A stretch of 64,000 nt of DNA from an uncultured Caldimonas sp. (GTDB lineage Bacteria > Pseudomonadota > Gammaproteobacteria > Burkholderiales > Burkholderiaceae): assembly GCF_946480305.1 (NCBI RefSeq), contig NZ_CAMLJQ010000002.1, positions 244,201-308,200 of the forward strand, read 5' to 3'. Below are positions 1 to 9,094 of the stretch, one piece after another. The position numbers and the translations under genes are program-made. Position 1 is the stretch's first letter. Each line of letters starts with the position of its first letter. The notes beneath the pieces are model-generated. The model was not told where the DNA came from, made no database searches, and was given only the letters and a program-made list of their open reading frames with translations.

Positions 1-1
1 G

Positions 2-1039
2 GCCGCGGGCTGCGATGCGCGCCAGGCCAAGGCGAGCTTGCTCTCGCCGCGGGACACCATCGAGTTGCTCAAGGGCGAGTCCCGCCTGATCGACAGTGCC
101 TCTCCGTTCCTGTCGGCCTTGTCGCGTGCGGCAGGTGGCGAACGGCATGCCGCGATGCTGGGCGACCGGCATGGCCGGGTCCTGAAGATCGTGGGCGACC
201 CGGAGACCATGGCCGACGAAAGCTTTCCGCGCGCGGGCAGCCTGCTCTCGGAAGAGCTGGCCGGCGCAAACGGCATCGGCACGGCGCTGGCGCAGGGTTG
301 CTACGTCGAGCTGGTCGGGCCCGAGCACTACATCGAAGGCTTTCACGTGTTCACGTGCCAGGGCGTGCCGCTGCTCTCGCCGAGCGGCGGCGCGGCCGGG
401 GTGCTGAGCATGTCGGTGCGTCGGCAGGAAACGGCAGCCAAGGTGCGCGACATCCTGGTCTGCGCAACACAAGCCACCGAATGCGAGCTGCTGGCGGAAC
501 AGCTGTCGGACGGGCTCTCCATGCCGGGGCCGTTCGAGAGGGTGGTGGAATCCTTGCGGCTGGACGTCGTCCACCGGATCAACCTGGCACGCCTGCGGCT
601 GGAGCAGGCCGCGCATCGGCTCGCCGTGGGCATGAGCGCGGAGGAAACGCTGCGCACGGCCCAGCAGCTGGTACGGAAGTTCCGGCAGGCGGCCGCGGCG
701 TGGCGCAACCTGGTGGGCGACGGCACGAATGCACCGCAGCCCCTGTGTTTTGCCGACATGCTGGAAGACTTCGTCACGCTGCTGGAGCCGCTGATCCGCT
801 CCAGCAAGCTGAGCGTGCGTTGGGACCGGGTGGACCAGACCGTGGTGCTGGACGATGCCCAAGCGCTTTCGCAGAAGGTGCTGACGGTGTTTCTCGATGC
901 GATGCAGATGGCGCTGCCCGAAAGCGAGCTGCGCGTGAGCATCACCTCCGCAGAGAACGAGAGCCTGCTGATGATCTCGGTCTGGGGCACCGACGGGAAC
1001 TTCCACGACTACCGGACGACGGCGCCCAACCTGAAGTAG
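2..1039 (+). CDS. GAF-domain sensor protein with degenerate kinase-like C-terminus (5' partial)
   Basis: The frame is open to the left window edge, so the true start lies outside; a TTG at 38 is only the first possible internal start. The N-terminal half resembles the GAF sensor of AcoR-type sigma-54 activators: the segment around GANGIGTALAQ, then a histidine-rich stretch and FTCQGVPLLSPSGG, is typical of that family. The rest is not the expected AAA+ domain. It has a helix with VVHRIN that looks like a dimerisation/H-box region, and no recognisable N, G1 or G2 ATP-binding boxes before the stop. It may be a small-molecule sensor that lost catalysis, or an anchor for partners encoded upstream. 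Family assignment of the GAF part is fairly sure; the function is unknown. Confidence 0.6.
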   Translation, partial: AAGCDARQAKASLLSPRDTIELLKGESRLIDSASPFLSALSRAAGGERHAAMLGDRHGRVLKIVGDPETMADESFPRAGSLLSEELAGANGIGTALAQGCYVELVGPEHYIEGFHVFTCQGVPLLSPSGGAAGVLSMSVRRQETAAKVRDILVCATQATECELLAEQLSDGLSMPGPFERVVESLRLDVVHRINLARLRLEQAAHRLAVGMSAEETLRTAQQLVRKFRQAAAAWRNLVGDGTNAPQPLCFADMLEDFVTLLEPLIRSSKLSVRWDRVDQTVVLDDAQALSQKVLTVFLDAMQMALPESELRVSITSAENESLLMISVWGTDGNFHDYRTTAPNLK

Positions 1040-1057
1040 CACGCGGCACGGCCGCTG

Positions 1058-2026
1058 CTAGGGCGGCGACTGGCGTGCCCCGCGGCTTCTGCGCGCCTTG
1101 CCCTCGGCGCCGGGCTGCTGCAGGCCTTGCCGCAGCAACAGTTCGCGCAGCCGCTGGGCCGCCACGCCGAGGGCATGGTCCAGGCGCCACGCGAGATAGG
1201 CGTCGGTCATCGTCTCTCCGTGCCGCCCCCACGGCGACGTCGGCAAGGGCATCAGCGCCCCGTGCTCGAGATCTGCTTCGATGCTCCAGCGCGGCAGCCG
1301 CCCCCAGCCCACCCCGGCCAGGATCAGTGCGCGCTTGGCGTCCTGGGTGCCGACCCGGATGGTGCGCGGCGACAACACGCCGAAGTCGCGCCCTTCCGAG
1401 AGATCGGTCGGGTCTTCCAGCACCACCTGCGCATGCTCGGCCAACTCCGACGCGGCAACGAGCGGCCGCCGCGGTGCACGATGCGCCAGCGGGTGTGCCG
1501 GCGCAACCACCGCCACCACCGGGAACGACAGCAACCGCTCCCGCTCGACGCGTGGGTCGACGAAATCCTCGCCCGCCATGATGGCCAGCGTGCAACGGCG
1601 ATCGCGCAGCGCGGCCAGCGGCCCGCCGAGCGGCTCCACCGACAGGCGCAGCCGCACGGCCGGGTACGCCTCGCTCAGCGACTTCAATGCGGTGGCCACG
1701 ATGGGCAGCGGGAACAGCGTGTCGACCACCACCGGCAACTCCGTCTCCAGCCCCTGCTCGAACCCGCGCGCCCGCGCGCGCAGCGCGTCCACCTTCAGCA
1801 GGACGCTGCGCACGTCTTCGAGCAGCGCCTGCCCGGCGGTCGTGAGCGTGGGGCGTCGCGTGTCCCGGTCGAACAGGCGCACGCCCAGCTGCAACTCCAG
1901 GTTGGCGATGGCGTGGCTGACCACCGATTGCGCGCGCCGCACGCGGGCCGCGCCCTTGCGGAAGCTGCCCTCCTCGGCAATGGCGACGAACACCCGCATC
2001 TGGTCCAGCGTCACACCTTCCAGCAC
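1058..2026 (-). CDS. LysR family transcriptional regulator
   Basis: The 322-residue protein has the LysR layout. The N-terminal winged HTH (roughly residues 5-65) contains the core FVAIAEEGSFRKGAARV and AQSVVSHAIANLE, followed by a two-lobed periplasmic-binding-like effector domain. The start is a GTG at 2026; the nearest upstream in-frame ATG is cut off by a TAG. It is divergent from the wrbA remnant and MFS gene across about 100 bases, the usual arrangement for a LysR regulator and its target, so it probably controls the exporter. The C-terminal tail is arginine-rich and longer than usual. The effector cannot be predicted. Confidence 0.85.
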   Translation of the reverse strand: MLEGVTLDQMRVFVAIAEEGSFRKGAARVRRAQSVVSHAIANLELQLGVRLFDRDTRRPTLTTAGQALLEDVRSVLLKVDALRARARGFEQGLETELPVVVDTLFPLPIVATALKSLSEAYPAVRLRLSVEPLGGPLAALRDRRCTLAIMAGEDFVDPRVERERLLSFPVVAVVAPAHPLAHRAPRRPLVAASELAEHAQVVLEDPTDLSEGRDFGVLSPRTIRVGTQDAKRALILAGVGWGRLPRWSIEADLEHGALMPLPTSPWGRHGETMTDAYLAWRLDHALGVAAQRLRELLLRQGLQQPGAEGKARRSRGARQSPP

Positions 2027-2128
2027 GATCTACTCCATCGATCAGTTGGAACGATATTTTGAGACTTCCGTCGATCGGTCGCGGTCCTCACACTGAGCGT
2101 CATCGCATCACGCATCGGGTGTATCGGC

Positions 2129-2260
2129 ATGAGCAAAGTCCTCGTTCTCCACGACTCCTCCTACGGTCACATCGAGCAGATGGCGAACGCCGTGGCACAA
2201 GGCGCTCGAGAGGCCGGCGCCGACGTGGCCGTCAAGCGGGTGCCGGAGCCGGTGCAATGA
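2129..2260 (+). pseudogene. Truncated wrbA (NAD(P)H:quinone oxidoreductase) N-terminus, 43 codons
   Basis: The ATG at 2129 opens a 43-residue peptide beginning [20 protein letters not shown] and ending VKRVPEPVQ. This closely matches the first beta-strand, FMN phosphate loop and first helix of WrbA flavodoxin-like quinone reductases (normally about 200 residues). The TGA stop at 2258-2260 overlaps the ATG of the MFS gene, and no WrbA sequence follows in any frame. The rest of wrbA therefore appears to have been deleted, bringing the MFS gene under the wrbA leader. The peptide may still be translated and couple initiation of the downstream gene, but it cannot be an active enzyme. Confidence 0.75.
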
Positions 2261-3540
2261 CCGCCGGATCAGCTCCCGCCGCCGGACGGGTGTGGTTCGT
2301 CGTCGTGCTGCTCGTGGGCGCCGGCGTCGTTGCGGCCTTTCAGGTTGGCAAGGTGCCCATCGCGCTGCCGGAGATCCAGCGCGACCTGCATCTCGGCCTG
2401 GCGTCCGCCGCATGGCTGATGGCTGCGTTTGCGGTCGTTGGCGCCGTGGCGGGCGCGCCCATCGGGTTGGCGGTGGACCGCCTCGGCGCGCGGCGTGTGG
2501 CGGTGGCTTCCATGGCCGTCCTGGCTGCAGGCGCCGCGCTCGGCGCAAGCGTGGCCGCGCCGGTGGCGCTGCTCGCCACGCGCGTGCTCGAAGGCATCGG
2601 GTTCGTCGGGGTGTCGGTCGCGGCGCCAGCACTCGTGGCCGCCGTGGCAACCACCGGGATGCGCAAGCGCGCCATGGCGCTGTGGGCCACGTTCATGCCG
2701 GTCGGCATGACACTGGTGATGCTTGCGGCCCCGCTGCTGGGCGCGATCGGCTGGCGGGGCTTCTGGGTGGTCAACGCAGCGCTGCTGCTCGCATACGCCT
2801 GCCTGCTGGCCCGGGGCACGCGCGGGGTCGGCGTGGGGGCCGCGGGCTCGTCACCGGGCATCCTGGCCGATGTGGCGGCCGCCGCGAGCGCGCCGGGCCC
2901 CTGGATCCTCGGTGGGTTGTTCGCCGCGTTCTCGGCGGCCTACTTTGCGATGTTCAGCTTCCTGCCAACCTACCTGGCGCAGCGGCTGGGCACCACGCCC
3001 GAAAACGCTTCGATGCTGAGCGCCGCCGCAGTGGCTGCGAGCGCCGCGGGCAACCTGCTGTGCGGCCACCTGCTGGCGCACGGTGCACGGCATGCGCGGC
3101 TGCTCTTGGCCGCATTCGGCGTGATGGCGCTGTGCGGGGTGGCAGCGTTCCATCCGTCGATGGCCGATGCCGCGATCCTGCCGCTGGCCGTCGTGTTCTC
3201 GCTCGCGGGCGGCGCGATTCCCGTGGTGATCTTCGACAGCGCCCGCCGCCTGGCGCCCGGCGAGCATCTGGTCGGTGCCACCGTGGGCTTTGCCATGCAG
3301 GGCAACAGCGTCGGCCTCCTCGTGGGGCCGGTCGCGGCGGGTGAGGCGGTGGCCGCCTTCGGCTGGCAGGCCGTGGGCCCGCTCATCGTCGCCATCGCGT
3401 TGGCGGCCTTGGTGCTCGTCGCAGCGTTCGCACACCGAGCACCGCACGGCCCCGCAACCGGGCCGCTCGCGGGCAAGCTGCCTACTCCGGATGCGGGTGC
3501 CGATGGTGCAGGTCGGGGTAGTGCGCGTGGCTGTGCGTGA
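2257..3540 (+). CDS. MFS transporter (drug/metabolite exporter type)
   Basis: This 427-residue inner-membrane protein has about twelve hydrophobic segments and the classic MFS loop 2-3 motif [16 protein letters not shown] (near residue 70). The family moves small molecules by proton antiport; the substrate cannot be told. The start chosen is the ATG at 2257, which overlaps the stop of the truncated wrbA peptide (ATGA), implying translational coupling. The last 59 bases run convergently into the 3' end of the EamA gene, so the two transcripts overlap antisense. The divergent LysR gene is the probable regulator. Confidence 0.85.
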   Translation: MTAGSAPAAGRVWFVVVLLVGAGVVAAFQVGKVPIALPEIQRDLHLGLASAAWLMAAFAVVGAVAGAPIGLAVDRLGARRVAVASMAVLAAGAALGASVAAPVALLATRVLEGIGFVGVSVAAPALVAAVATTGMRKRAMALWATFMPVGMTLVMLAAPLLGAIGWRGFWVVNAALLLAYACLLARGTRGVGVGAAGSSPGILADVAAAASAPGPWILGGLFAAFSAAYFAMFSFLPTYLAQRLGTTPENASMLSAAAVAASAAGNLLCGHLLAHGARHARLLLAAFGVMALCGVAAFHPSMADAAILPLAVVFSLAGGAIPVVIFDSARRLAPGEHLVGATVGFAMQGNSVGLLVGPVAAGEAVAAFGWQAVGPLIVAIALAALVLVAAFAHRAPHGPATGPLAGKLPTPDAGADGAGRGSARGCA

Positions 3541-4534
3541 GGACGGCATGGCGGTGCGGGTGCACGTGCGGCTCGGTGCCGTCCCACGCAAAGTCGTGCT
3601 CGTGCTGGTGATGCGCGTCATGCCGGTGCGGGTGGCTGTGCTCCAGCGCTTCGTGCGTGTGCTCGTGGATGTGCCGCTCGGTGAGATGCAGCCACACGCC
3701 CACGCCCATCAGCAGCGCCGCAGCCCAGAAGGGCCAACCGGGCAGCTCGGGCCACAGCACGAGCGCAATGAGCACGCCAAACAACGGTGCCACCGAAAAG
3801 TAGGCGCCGGTGCGGGCCGCACCGAGCAGGCGCAGGGCCACGACGAACAGCACCAGGCTGAGGCCGTAGCCCGCAAACCCCACCAGCAGCGTCGCCACCA
3901 CCGCCCACGTCGGCGGCAATGCCGCGCCGGTGGAGAGCGCGAGCCCCGTGTTCACCACGCCGGCGAGCAGGCCCTTGAGGCAGGCGATGAGGGTGGCGTC
4001 GTTGGCAGACACCTTGCGGGTGAGGTTGTTGTCGATGGCCCAGCACAGGCAGGCGCCGATCACGAGCAGCGCGCCGTACGAAAAGCCCAGGCCGCCCGGC
4101 TGCCACGCGAGCAAGGCGCCACCGGCCACGATGGCGAGCATGCCGGCCACCACGCGGCGGTCGGCGTTTTCCTTGAAGACGACCCACGCGAGCAGCGCCG
4201 TCAGCACGCCTTCCACGTTGAGCAGCAGCGACGCTGCCGCGGCGCTGGTGTGGCGCAGCCCGAACATCAGCAGTGCCGGCCCCAGCACGCCGCCCGCGGC
4301 AATGGCGGCCATCAACCAGGGCCAGTCGGCACGGGCCAGCGCGGGCGCCGGCTCCGCACCCCTGGCGGGTGCCAGCCGGCGCACCAGCAGCACCGCCGAC
4401 AAGCCCAGCCCGCTGCCCAGATACAGCAGCCCCGCGAGCAGCAGCGGCGCCACCTCGCCGCCGAGCAGCTTGGCCAGCGGCGTGCTGGCGCCGAACAGCA
4501 GGGCTGCCAGCAGGGCGGGGGTTGCGCTTCGCAC
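3482..4534 (-). CDS. EamA/DMT family transporter with histidine-rich C-terminal tail
   Basis: A 350-residue protein with two EamA repeats: about ten transmembrane segments over residues 1-285, beginning with a signal-like hydrophobic stretch ending TPLAKLLGGE. The family exports metabolites or amino acids. Unusually, after the last segment comes a tail of about 65 residues with roughly 20 histidines in HxH patterns (HIHEHTHEALEHSHPHRHDA and [17 protein letters not shown]). Such stretches typically bind Ni, Co, Zn or Cu, so metal transport or metal sensing is plausible, though this is inference. It lies 6 bases after the sensor kinase stop on the same strand, so it may be co-transcribed with that two-component system. 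Confidence 0.85.
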   Translation of the reverse strand: MRSATPALLAALLFGASTPLAKLLGGEVAPLLLAGLLYLGSGLGLSAVLLVRRLAPARGAEPAPALARADWPWLMAAIAAGGVLGPALLMFGLRHTSAAAASLLLNVEGVLTALLAWVVFKENADRRVVAGMLAIVAGGALLAWQPGGLGFSYGALLVIGACLCWAIDNNLTRKVSANDATLIACLKGLLAGVVNTGLALSTGAALPPTWAVVATLLVGFAGYGLSLVLFVVALRLLGAARTGAYFSVAPLFGVLIALVLWPELPGWPFWAAALLMGVGVWLHLTERHIHEHTHEALEHSHPHRHDAHHQHEHDFAWDGTEPHVHPHRHAVLTHSHAHYPDLHHRHPHPE

Positions 4535-4540
4535 GGGCGT

Positions 4541-5937
4541 CTACCTTGTCAAGTCGTTTGCATCTGAATCGGCGGCGGGCAGCGACAGCCCGGCGCTCAG
4601 GCCTCCGGCGTCCGCCGCATCCAGCGTGAGGTCGCCACCATACAGGCGCGCCAGATCCCCCACGATCGCAAGGCCAAGGCCGGTGCCCGAGCCGGTTTCG
4701 TCCAGGCGCACCCCACGCTGGAGCACGGCGGCACGGAACGCAGGCGCGATGCCGGGGCCGTCGTCTTCCACGGTGATGTGCAGCCGCGAGCCCTCGCGGC
4801 GGGCCTTCACGGTGACGGTGCTGCGTGCACTGCGGCAGGCATTGTCGAGCAGGTTGCCGAGCATCTCCTGCAGGTCCTGCTCCTCGCCGGCAAACGCGAG
4901 ATGGGGCGGCACCTCGTCGGCGCCGAGGTCCAGGTGGCGCTCGGCGTGCAGCCTTTCCACGGTGCGCAGCAGGCTGTGCACGACCGGCGCCAGCGGGGTG
5001 CGCTGCCCCGGCACGTGCTGCGTGGCCGCAGCGCGGGCGCGCGCGAGATGCCACTGCAGGTGGCGCTGCGCCAGCTGCACCTGCTCACCCACCAGTGCCG
5101 AAAACTCCGAAGGCCCGGCCTGCCGCGCGGCCTGCCCGAGGATGGCCAGCGGCGTCTTCAACGCATGCGCGAGGTTGCCGGTTTGCGCGCGGGCGCGCGT
5201 CACGACCTGCGCGTTGCGGTCGAGCACGCCGTTAAACTCGTCGATGAGCGGTTGCACTTCGGCCGGGAACCGCCCCTCCAGGCGCTGCTCCCGCCCCTGC
5301 AGCACGCGTTGCAGCCCGTGCTGCATGGTCTTCAACGGGGCCAGACCCACGCTCACCTGGGCCAGCGCTGCCAGCACCAGCAGCACGCCGAGGCCGGCGA
5401 GCGACGCGCCGAGCACGCCGTTGAAGCGTTCGATGGCCGCTGCCACATCGTGCAGATCGCCGGCCACGATCAACCGCCACCGGGAGCCGGCGGGCTCGTG
5501 CGCCTGCAGCGAACGCTCCACGATGCGCAGCGGCTCGCCGCGCGGGCCGGCCACGTCGTGGCGATGCACCACGCCGTCGGCGAGTGCATCCGTGGGAAGC
5601 TGCAATTCGGCGTCCCACAGCGAGCGGGAGCGCAAGACCTCGGGCCGCTGCTGCGGCTCGCCGGGCAGCCGCTCGATCTGCCAGTAGAGGCCGGAGTACG
5701 GCCTTTCCCAGCGGGGGTCGCTCATGCCCCGCTCGGCGATGACGGGCACGCCCCGGGGATCGAACTCGAGGCGTGCGGTGAGCTGGTCGAGCTGCTGCGT
5801 CAATGCCGCATCGAACTGCTGCAGCACGTGGTCGCGGAACAAGCCCGCGAGCCACCAGTGCGCCCCGGCCAGCGCGAGCACCAGCGTGACCACCGTGGCG
5901 CCCAGCAGGCGCAGTCGCAACGAGCCGGGCCAGGTGT

Positions 5938-5941
<4 letters not shown>
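4541..5941 (-). CDS. Sensor histidine kinase, PhoQ/QseC-like
   Basis: 466 residues: an N-terminal membrane segment (about 10-30), a periplasmic region of about 130 residues, a second membrane segment near residue 175-195, HAMP-like linker, HisKA with the phospho-acceptor in LAHALKTPLAI, and HATPase_c with N box DNACRSA, G1 DDGPGIA and G2 GSGTGLGLAI. It autophosphorylates and passes phosphate to the OmpR-type regulator encoded just before it, with which it overlaps by 4 bases. Together with the PepSY gene and the divergent cytochrome operon this is a common betaproteobacterial arrangement, so it probably senses an envelope or redox/cation signal controlling that operon. Confidence 0.9.
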
Positions 5942-6597
<656 letters not shown>

Positions 6598-6611
6598 GAG
6601 CGCCGAGCCTA

Positions 6612-6944
6612 TCAGCGGCGGTCGCTTGCCCTTTGCGAACGCTCAATGCGCCGCAAGGTCTGCGCGGTGGCGGCGTCGAGCTCGAGCTTGACGAGCCGGC
6701 CGTCGGGCTGGAGCAGCTTGATCTCGTAGACCCAGCGGCCCTCTTCCTGTTCGAGCTCCACTTCCAGCACCTGGCCCGGGTGATCGCGCTCCAGCCGCGC
6801 CAGCACCGCCTTCAACGGCAGCACCTCGCCGGCCTGCACGGCCGCGCGCGCCCGATCGTGGTCGTTGCCGGCACGTGCCGACGGACCGGGCAGCGCCAGC
6901 ATCAGCACGGCGGCAAGCAATGGCAAAGCGCGGGCAGGGTTCAC
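6612..6944 (-). CDS. PepSY-domain periplasmic protein
   Basis: A 110-residue protein starting at a GTG (6944). It has an N-terminal signal peptide ending near PSARAGNDHD and a single PepSY domain (about 35-100), with GEVLPLKAVLARLERDHPG and GRWVYEIKLLQPDGRLVKLE. PepSY proteins of this size are exported and are often encoded with two-component systems. Here it heads the operon PepSY-regulator-kinase and faces the cytochrome operon. A role in tuning the kinase sensor domain is inferred, not shown. Confidence 0.85.
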   Translation of the reverse strand: MNPARALPLLAAVLMLALPGPSARAGNDHDRARAAVQAGEVLPLKAVLARLERDHPGQVLEVELEQEEGRWVYEIKLLQPDGRLVKLELDAATAQTLRRIERSQRASDRR

Positions 6945-7052
6945 GCGTCGATTCTTGCGGCCCGACGCTGAACGCCCGATGAACGCGCGCTTCAGCGGCC
7001 GTTCAAGCAGGGCTTTGCACACTGCGCTGACCCTGTCCCCCGGAGCCCTGCC

Positions 7053-7451
7053 GTGAAAGCCCGCCCGTTCACCCCCGCCCTGCTGATGGCTGCGGCCCTG
7101 TGCCTGCCCGTGCACGCCGCCGACACCACGATCTCGCAACAGCTCGCTCGTTGGAGCGCGCAGGCGGCAGCGCCGGGCGATGCCGCCCGCGGCAGCGCGT
7201 TCTTCAACAACCGGCACGGCGGCGAGTGGTCGTGTGCTTCCTGCCACGGCACCCCGCCCACGGGCGCGGGCAAGCATGCGAGCACGGGCAAGACGATCGA
7301 CCCGCTGGCACCGGCGTTCAACGCGAAGGCCTTCACCGATACGGCGCGCGTGGACAAATGGTTCCGGCGCAACTGCAAGGACGTGCTGGCACGCGAGTGC
7401 AGTGCCGCGGAAAAGGCCGACGTGCTGGCCTACCTGGCCAGCCTCAAGTGA
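7053..7451 (+). CDS. DUF1924 monoheme cytochrome c-like protein
   Basis: 132 residues with a Sec signal peptide (cut near HAADTTISQ) and one CXXCH heme-c motif, CASCHGTPP, near residue 68. DUF1924 proteins are small periplasmic c-type cytochromes. This is the first gene of a three-gene operon with a diheme cytochrome c and a cytochrome b561, suggesting electron flow between the membrane quinone pool and periplasmic hemes. The intergenic gap to the divergent PepSY gene is only 108 bases and probably holds both promoters. Confidence 0.85.
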   Translation: MKARPFTPALLMAAALCLPVHAADTTISQQLARWSAQAAAPGDAARGSAFFNNRHGGEWSCASCHGTPPTGAGKHASTGKTIDPLAPAFNAKAFTDTARVDKWFRRNCKDVLARECSAAEKADVLAYLASLK

Positions 7452-7476
7452 CCCACCGACTCTGGAGCATGCCTCG

Positions 7477-7986
7477 ATGAACACTCGTCTGCTTCGCACC
7501 CTGGGGGCCGCAGGCCTCGGCCTCGCCTGCATGGCCGGCGCCATCGCCGGCGAAAGCCGGGCGATGCCGCTCACCGTGCCGCGCGCCTACACGCAGGAAT
7601 GCGCGTCGTGCCACGTGGCCTATCCGCCGGGCATGCTGCCGGCGCGATCGTGGCAACGCATCATGGCCGGCCTCGAACACCACTACGGCACCGACGCGTC
7701 GCTCGACGCCGCCACGGTGCAGCAACTCGGCACGTGGCTGCAGTCGCATGCCGGCACGCACAAGCGCGGCGCCGAGCAGCCGCCGCAGGGCCGGATCACC
7801 CGTTCTGCCTGGTTCGAGCGCAAGCACCGCAAGGTCGAACCCGCAGTGTGGCAACTGCCGGCCGTGAAGAGCGCCGCCAACTGCGCGGCCTGCCACACCG
7901 GCGCCGAGCAGGGGCGTTTCGATGACGACGACCTGCGCATGCCCGCGGGGCTGAGCGCGCGCCAGCGCCGCGCCTGGGCCGACTGA
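7477..7986 (+). CDS. Diheme cytochrome c
   Basis: 169 residues, start ATG at 7477. There is a signal peptide at residues 1-25 and two heme-binding motifs: CASCHVAYPPGM near residue 40 and CAACHTGAEQGRF near residue 138. This matches the diheme cytochrome c (DHC) family, which is regularly encoded next to a b-type cytochrome. It is likely the periplasmic electron partner of the cytochrome b561 encoded 18 bases downstream. The terminal electron acceptor or donor is not evident. Confidence 0.85.
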   Translation: MNTRLLRTLGAAGLGLACMAGAIAGESRAMPLTVPRAYTQECASCHVAYPPGMLPARSWQRIMAGLEHHYGTDASLDAATVQQLGTWLQSHAGTHKRGAEQPPQGRITRSAWFERKHRKVEPAVWQLPAVKSAANCAACHTGAEQGRFDDDDLRMPAGLSARQRRAWAD

Positions 7987-8004
7987 CCCACGAAGGAGAT
8001 CAAG

Positions 8005-8787
8005 ATGAACGTCTCACCCTCTGCCGGCACCGGCGCCACCCCCCAGGCCCACGCGCCCGCGGCCGGCCGACTCGTGATCGATGCCCCGACCCGCATGTTC
8101 CATTGGCTGTTCGCGTCGACGTTTCTCGGCGCCTACGTGAGCGCCGACAGCGAGCACTGGCGGCTGCTGCACGTGACCCTGGGCTATGCGTTCGCGGGGC
8201 TGCTGGGATTTCGGGTGCTGTACGGCCTCTTCGGGCCGCGCCAGGCGAGGCTCGCACTGCTGTGGCGCCGGCTCGGTGGCACACCCGCCTGGCTGCGCTC
8301 GGTGCGGGCGGCGCGGTCGCTTGCATCGGTGAACTGGCGGCAGGGGCAGAACCTGTGCACGGCGCTCGCGATCGCGACCATGCTCGCGCTGGTGGCACCG
8401 CTCGTGCTGAGCGGCTACGGCACCTACCACGACTGGGGCGACGTGCTCGGTGGCGACTGGCTCGAGGAGGTCCACGAGTTCTTCGGCAATGCCTTCCTGT
8501 TCGTGGTGCTCGCGCACCTCGGCTTGCTCGCCGGCGTGAGCGTGCTGCGGCGGCAGAACCAGGCGCTGCCGATGCTCACCGGCCGCGCGCCCGGCAACGG
8601 CCCCAACCTCGTGCAGCACAACCGGGCGTGGCTCGCGGGCCTGCTCCTTGCGGCCGTGGCGTCTTTCGGCGTGTGGCAATGGCTGGACTCGCCACGCCGG
8701 CTGGCGCTTGGCCCCGGCGCCGGCACCGAGCATGCGCAGGCAGACGGCCCCGGCAACCGCGCACCGCACGGCACCGACGACGATTGA
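8005..8787 (+). CDS. Cytochrome b561 family membrane protein
   Basis: 260 residues with four main hydrophobic segments, a fifth near the C-terminus, and the heme-b histidines typical of Ni/Fe-hydrogenase-type b561: DAPTRMFHWLFA (near residue 33), HVTLGYAFAGLLGFR, and the paired histidines in LEEVHEFFGNAFLFVVLAHL. An RBS (AAGGAG) precedes the ATG. It completes the DUF1924-DHC-b561 operon and would exchange electrons between quinol and the periplasmic hemes. The hydrophilic tail after the last segment is low-complexity. The stop directly abuts a truncated antisense gene. Confidence 0.88.
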   Translation: MNVSPSAGTGATPQAHAPAAGRLVIDAPTRMFHWLFASTFLGAYVSADSEHWRLLHVTLGYAFAGLLGFRVLYGLFGPRQARLALLWRRLGGTPAWLRSVRAARSLASVNWRQGQNLCTALAIATMLALVAPLVLSGYGTYHDWGDVLGGDWLEEVHEFFGNAFLFVVLAHLGLLAGVSVLRRQNQALPMLTGRAPGNGPNLVQHNRAWLAGLLLAAVASFGVWQWLDSPRRLALGPGAGTEHAQADGPGNRAPHGTDDD

Positions 8788-9028
8788 GCGTGGCCTTGGT
8801 GGGCCACAGGCGACGCTTCTGCAGGAAGGCATCGAGCAGGCCGATGTCGTCGAGCGCGCGCAGGGTCGACGGATGCACGGTGTCGCCACGAAAGTCGCGC
8901 AGGAAGTCGGCGTGCTTTTCGAGCACGGTCGTGGGCACGCCGGCGCGGGCCAGCAGGTAGCCGAGCATCATGCCGGCCGGCCCGCCGCCTGCGATGCAGC
9001 AGGTCGTGGTGTGTTGGTTCGAGGTCAC
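8788..9028 (-). pseudogene. 5' remnant of an FAD-dependent oxidoreductase/monooxygenase
   Basis: From the ATG at 9028 the translation gives about 70 convincing residues of a class A flavin monooxygenase. It has the Rossmann ADP-binding motif CIAGGGPAGMMLGYLLARAG, then VLEKHADFLRDFRGDTVHPS and LDDIGLLDAFLQ. The similarity stops there, near 8815; the reading frame continues only as antisense of the cytochrome b561 gene. Intact members are about 400 residues with later GD motifs, none of which is present. This is a truncated, non-functional gene whose 3' part was lost where the cytochrome operon now ends. Confidence 0.75.
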
Positions 9029-9094
9029 CGGTCACCTCCTTCGCCTCGACGGAGGCGATGCCGATTCTGCCGGCAACCGGCACACCCATGCGCC

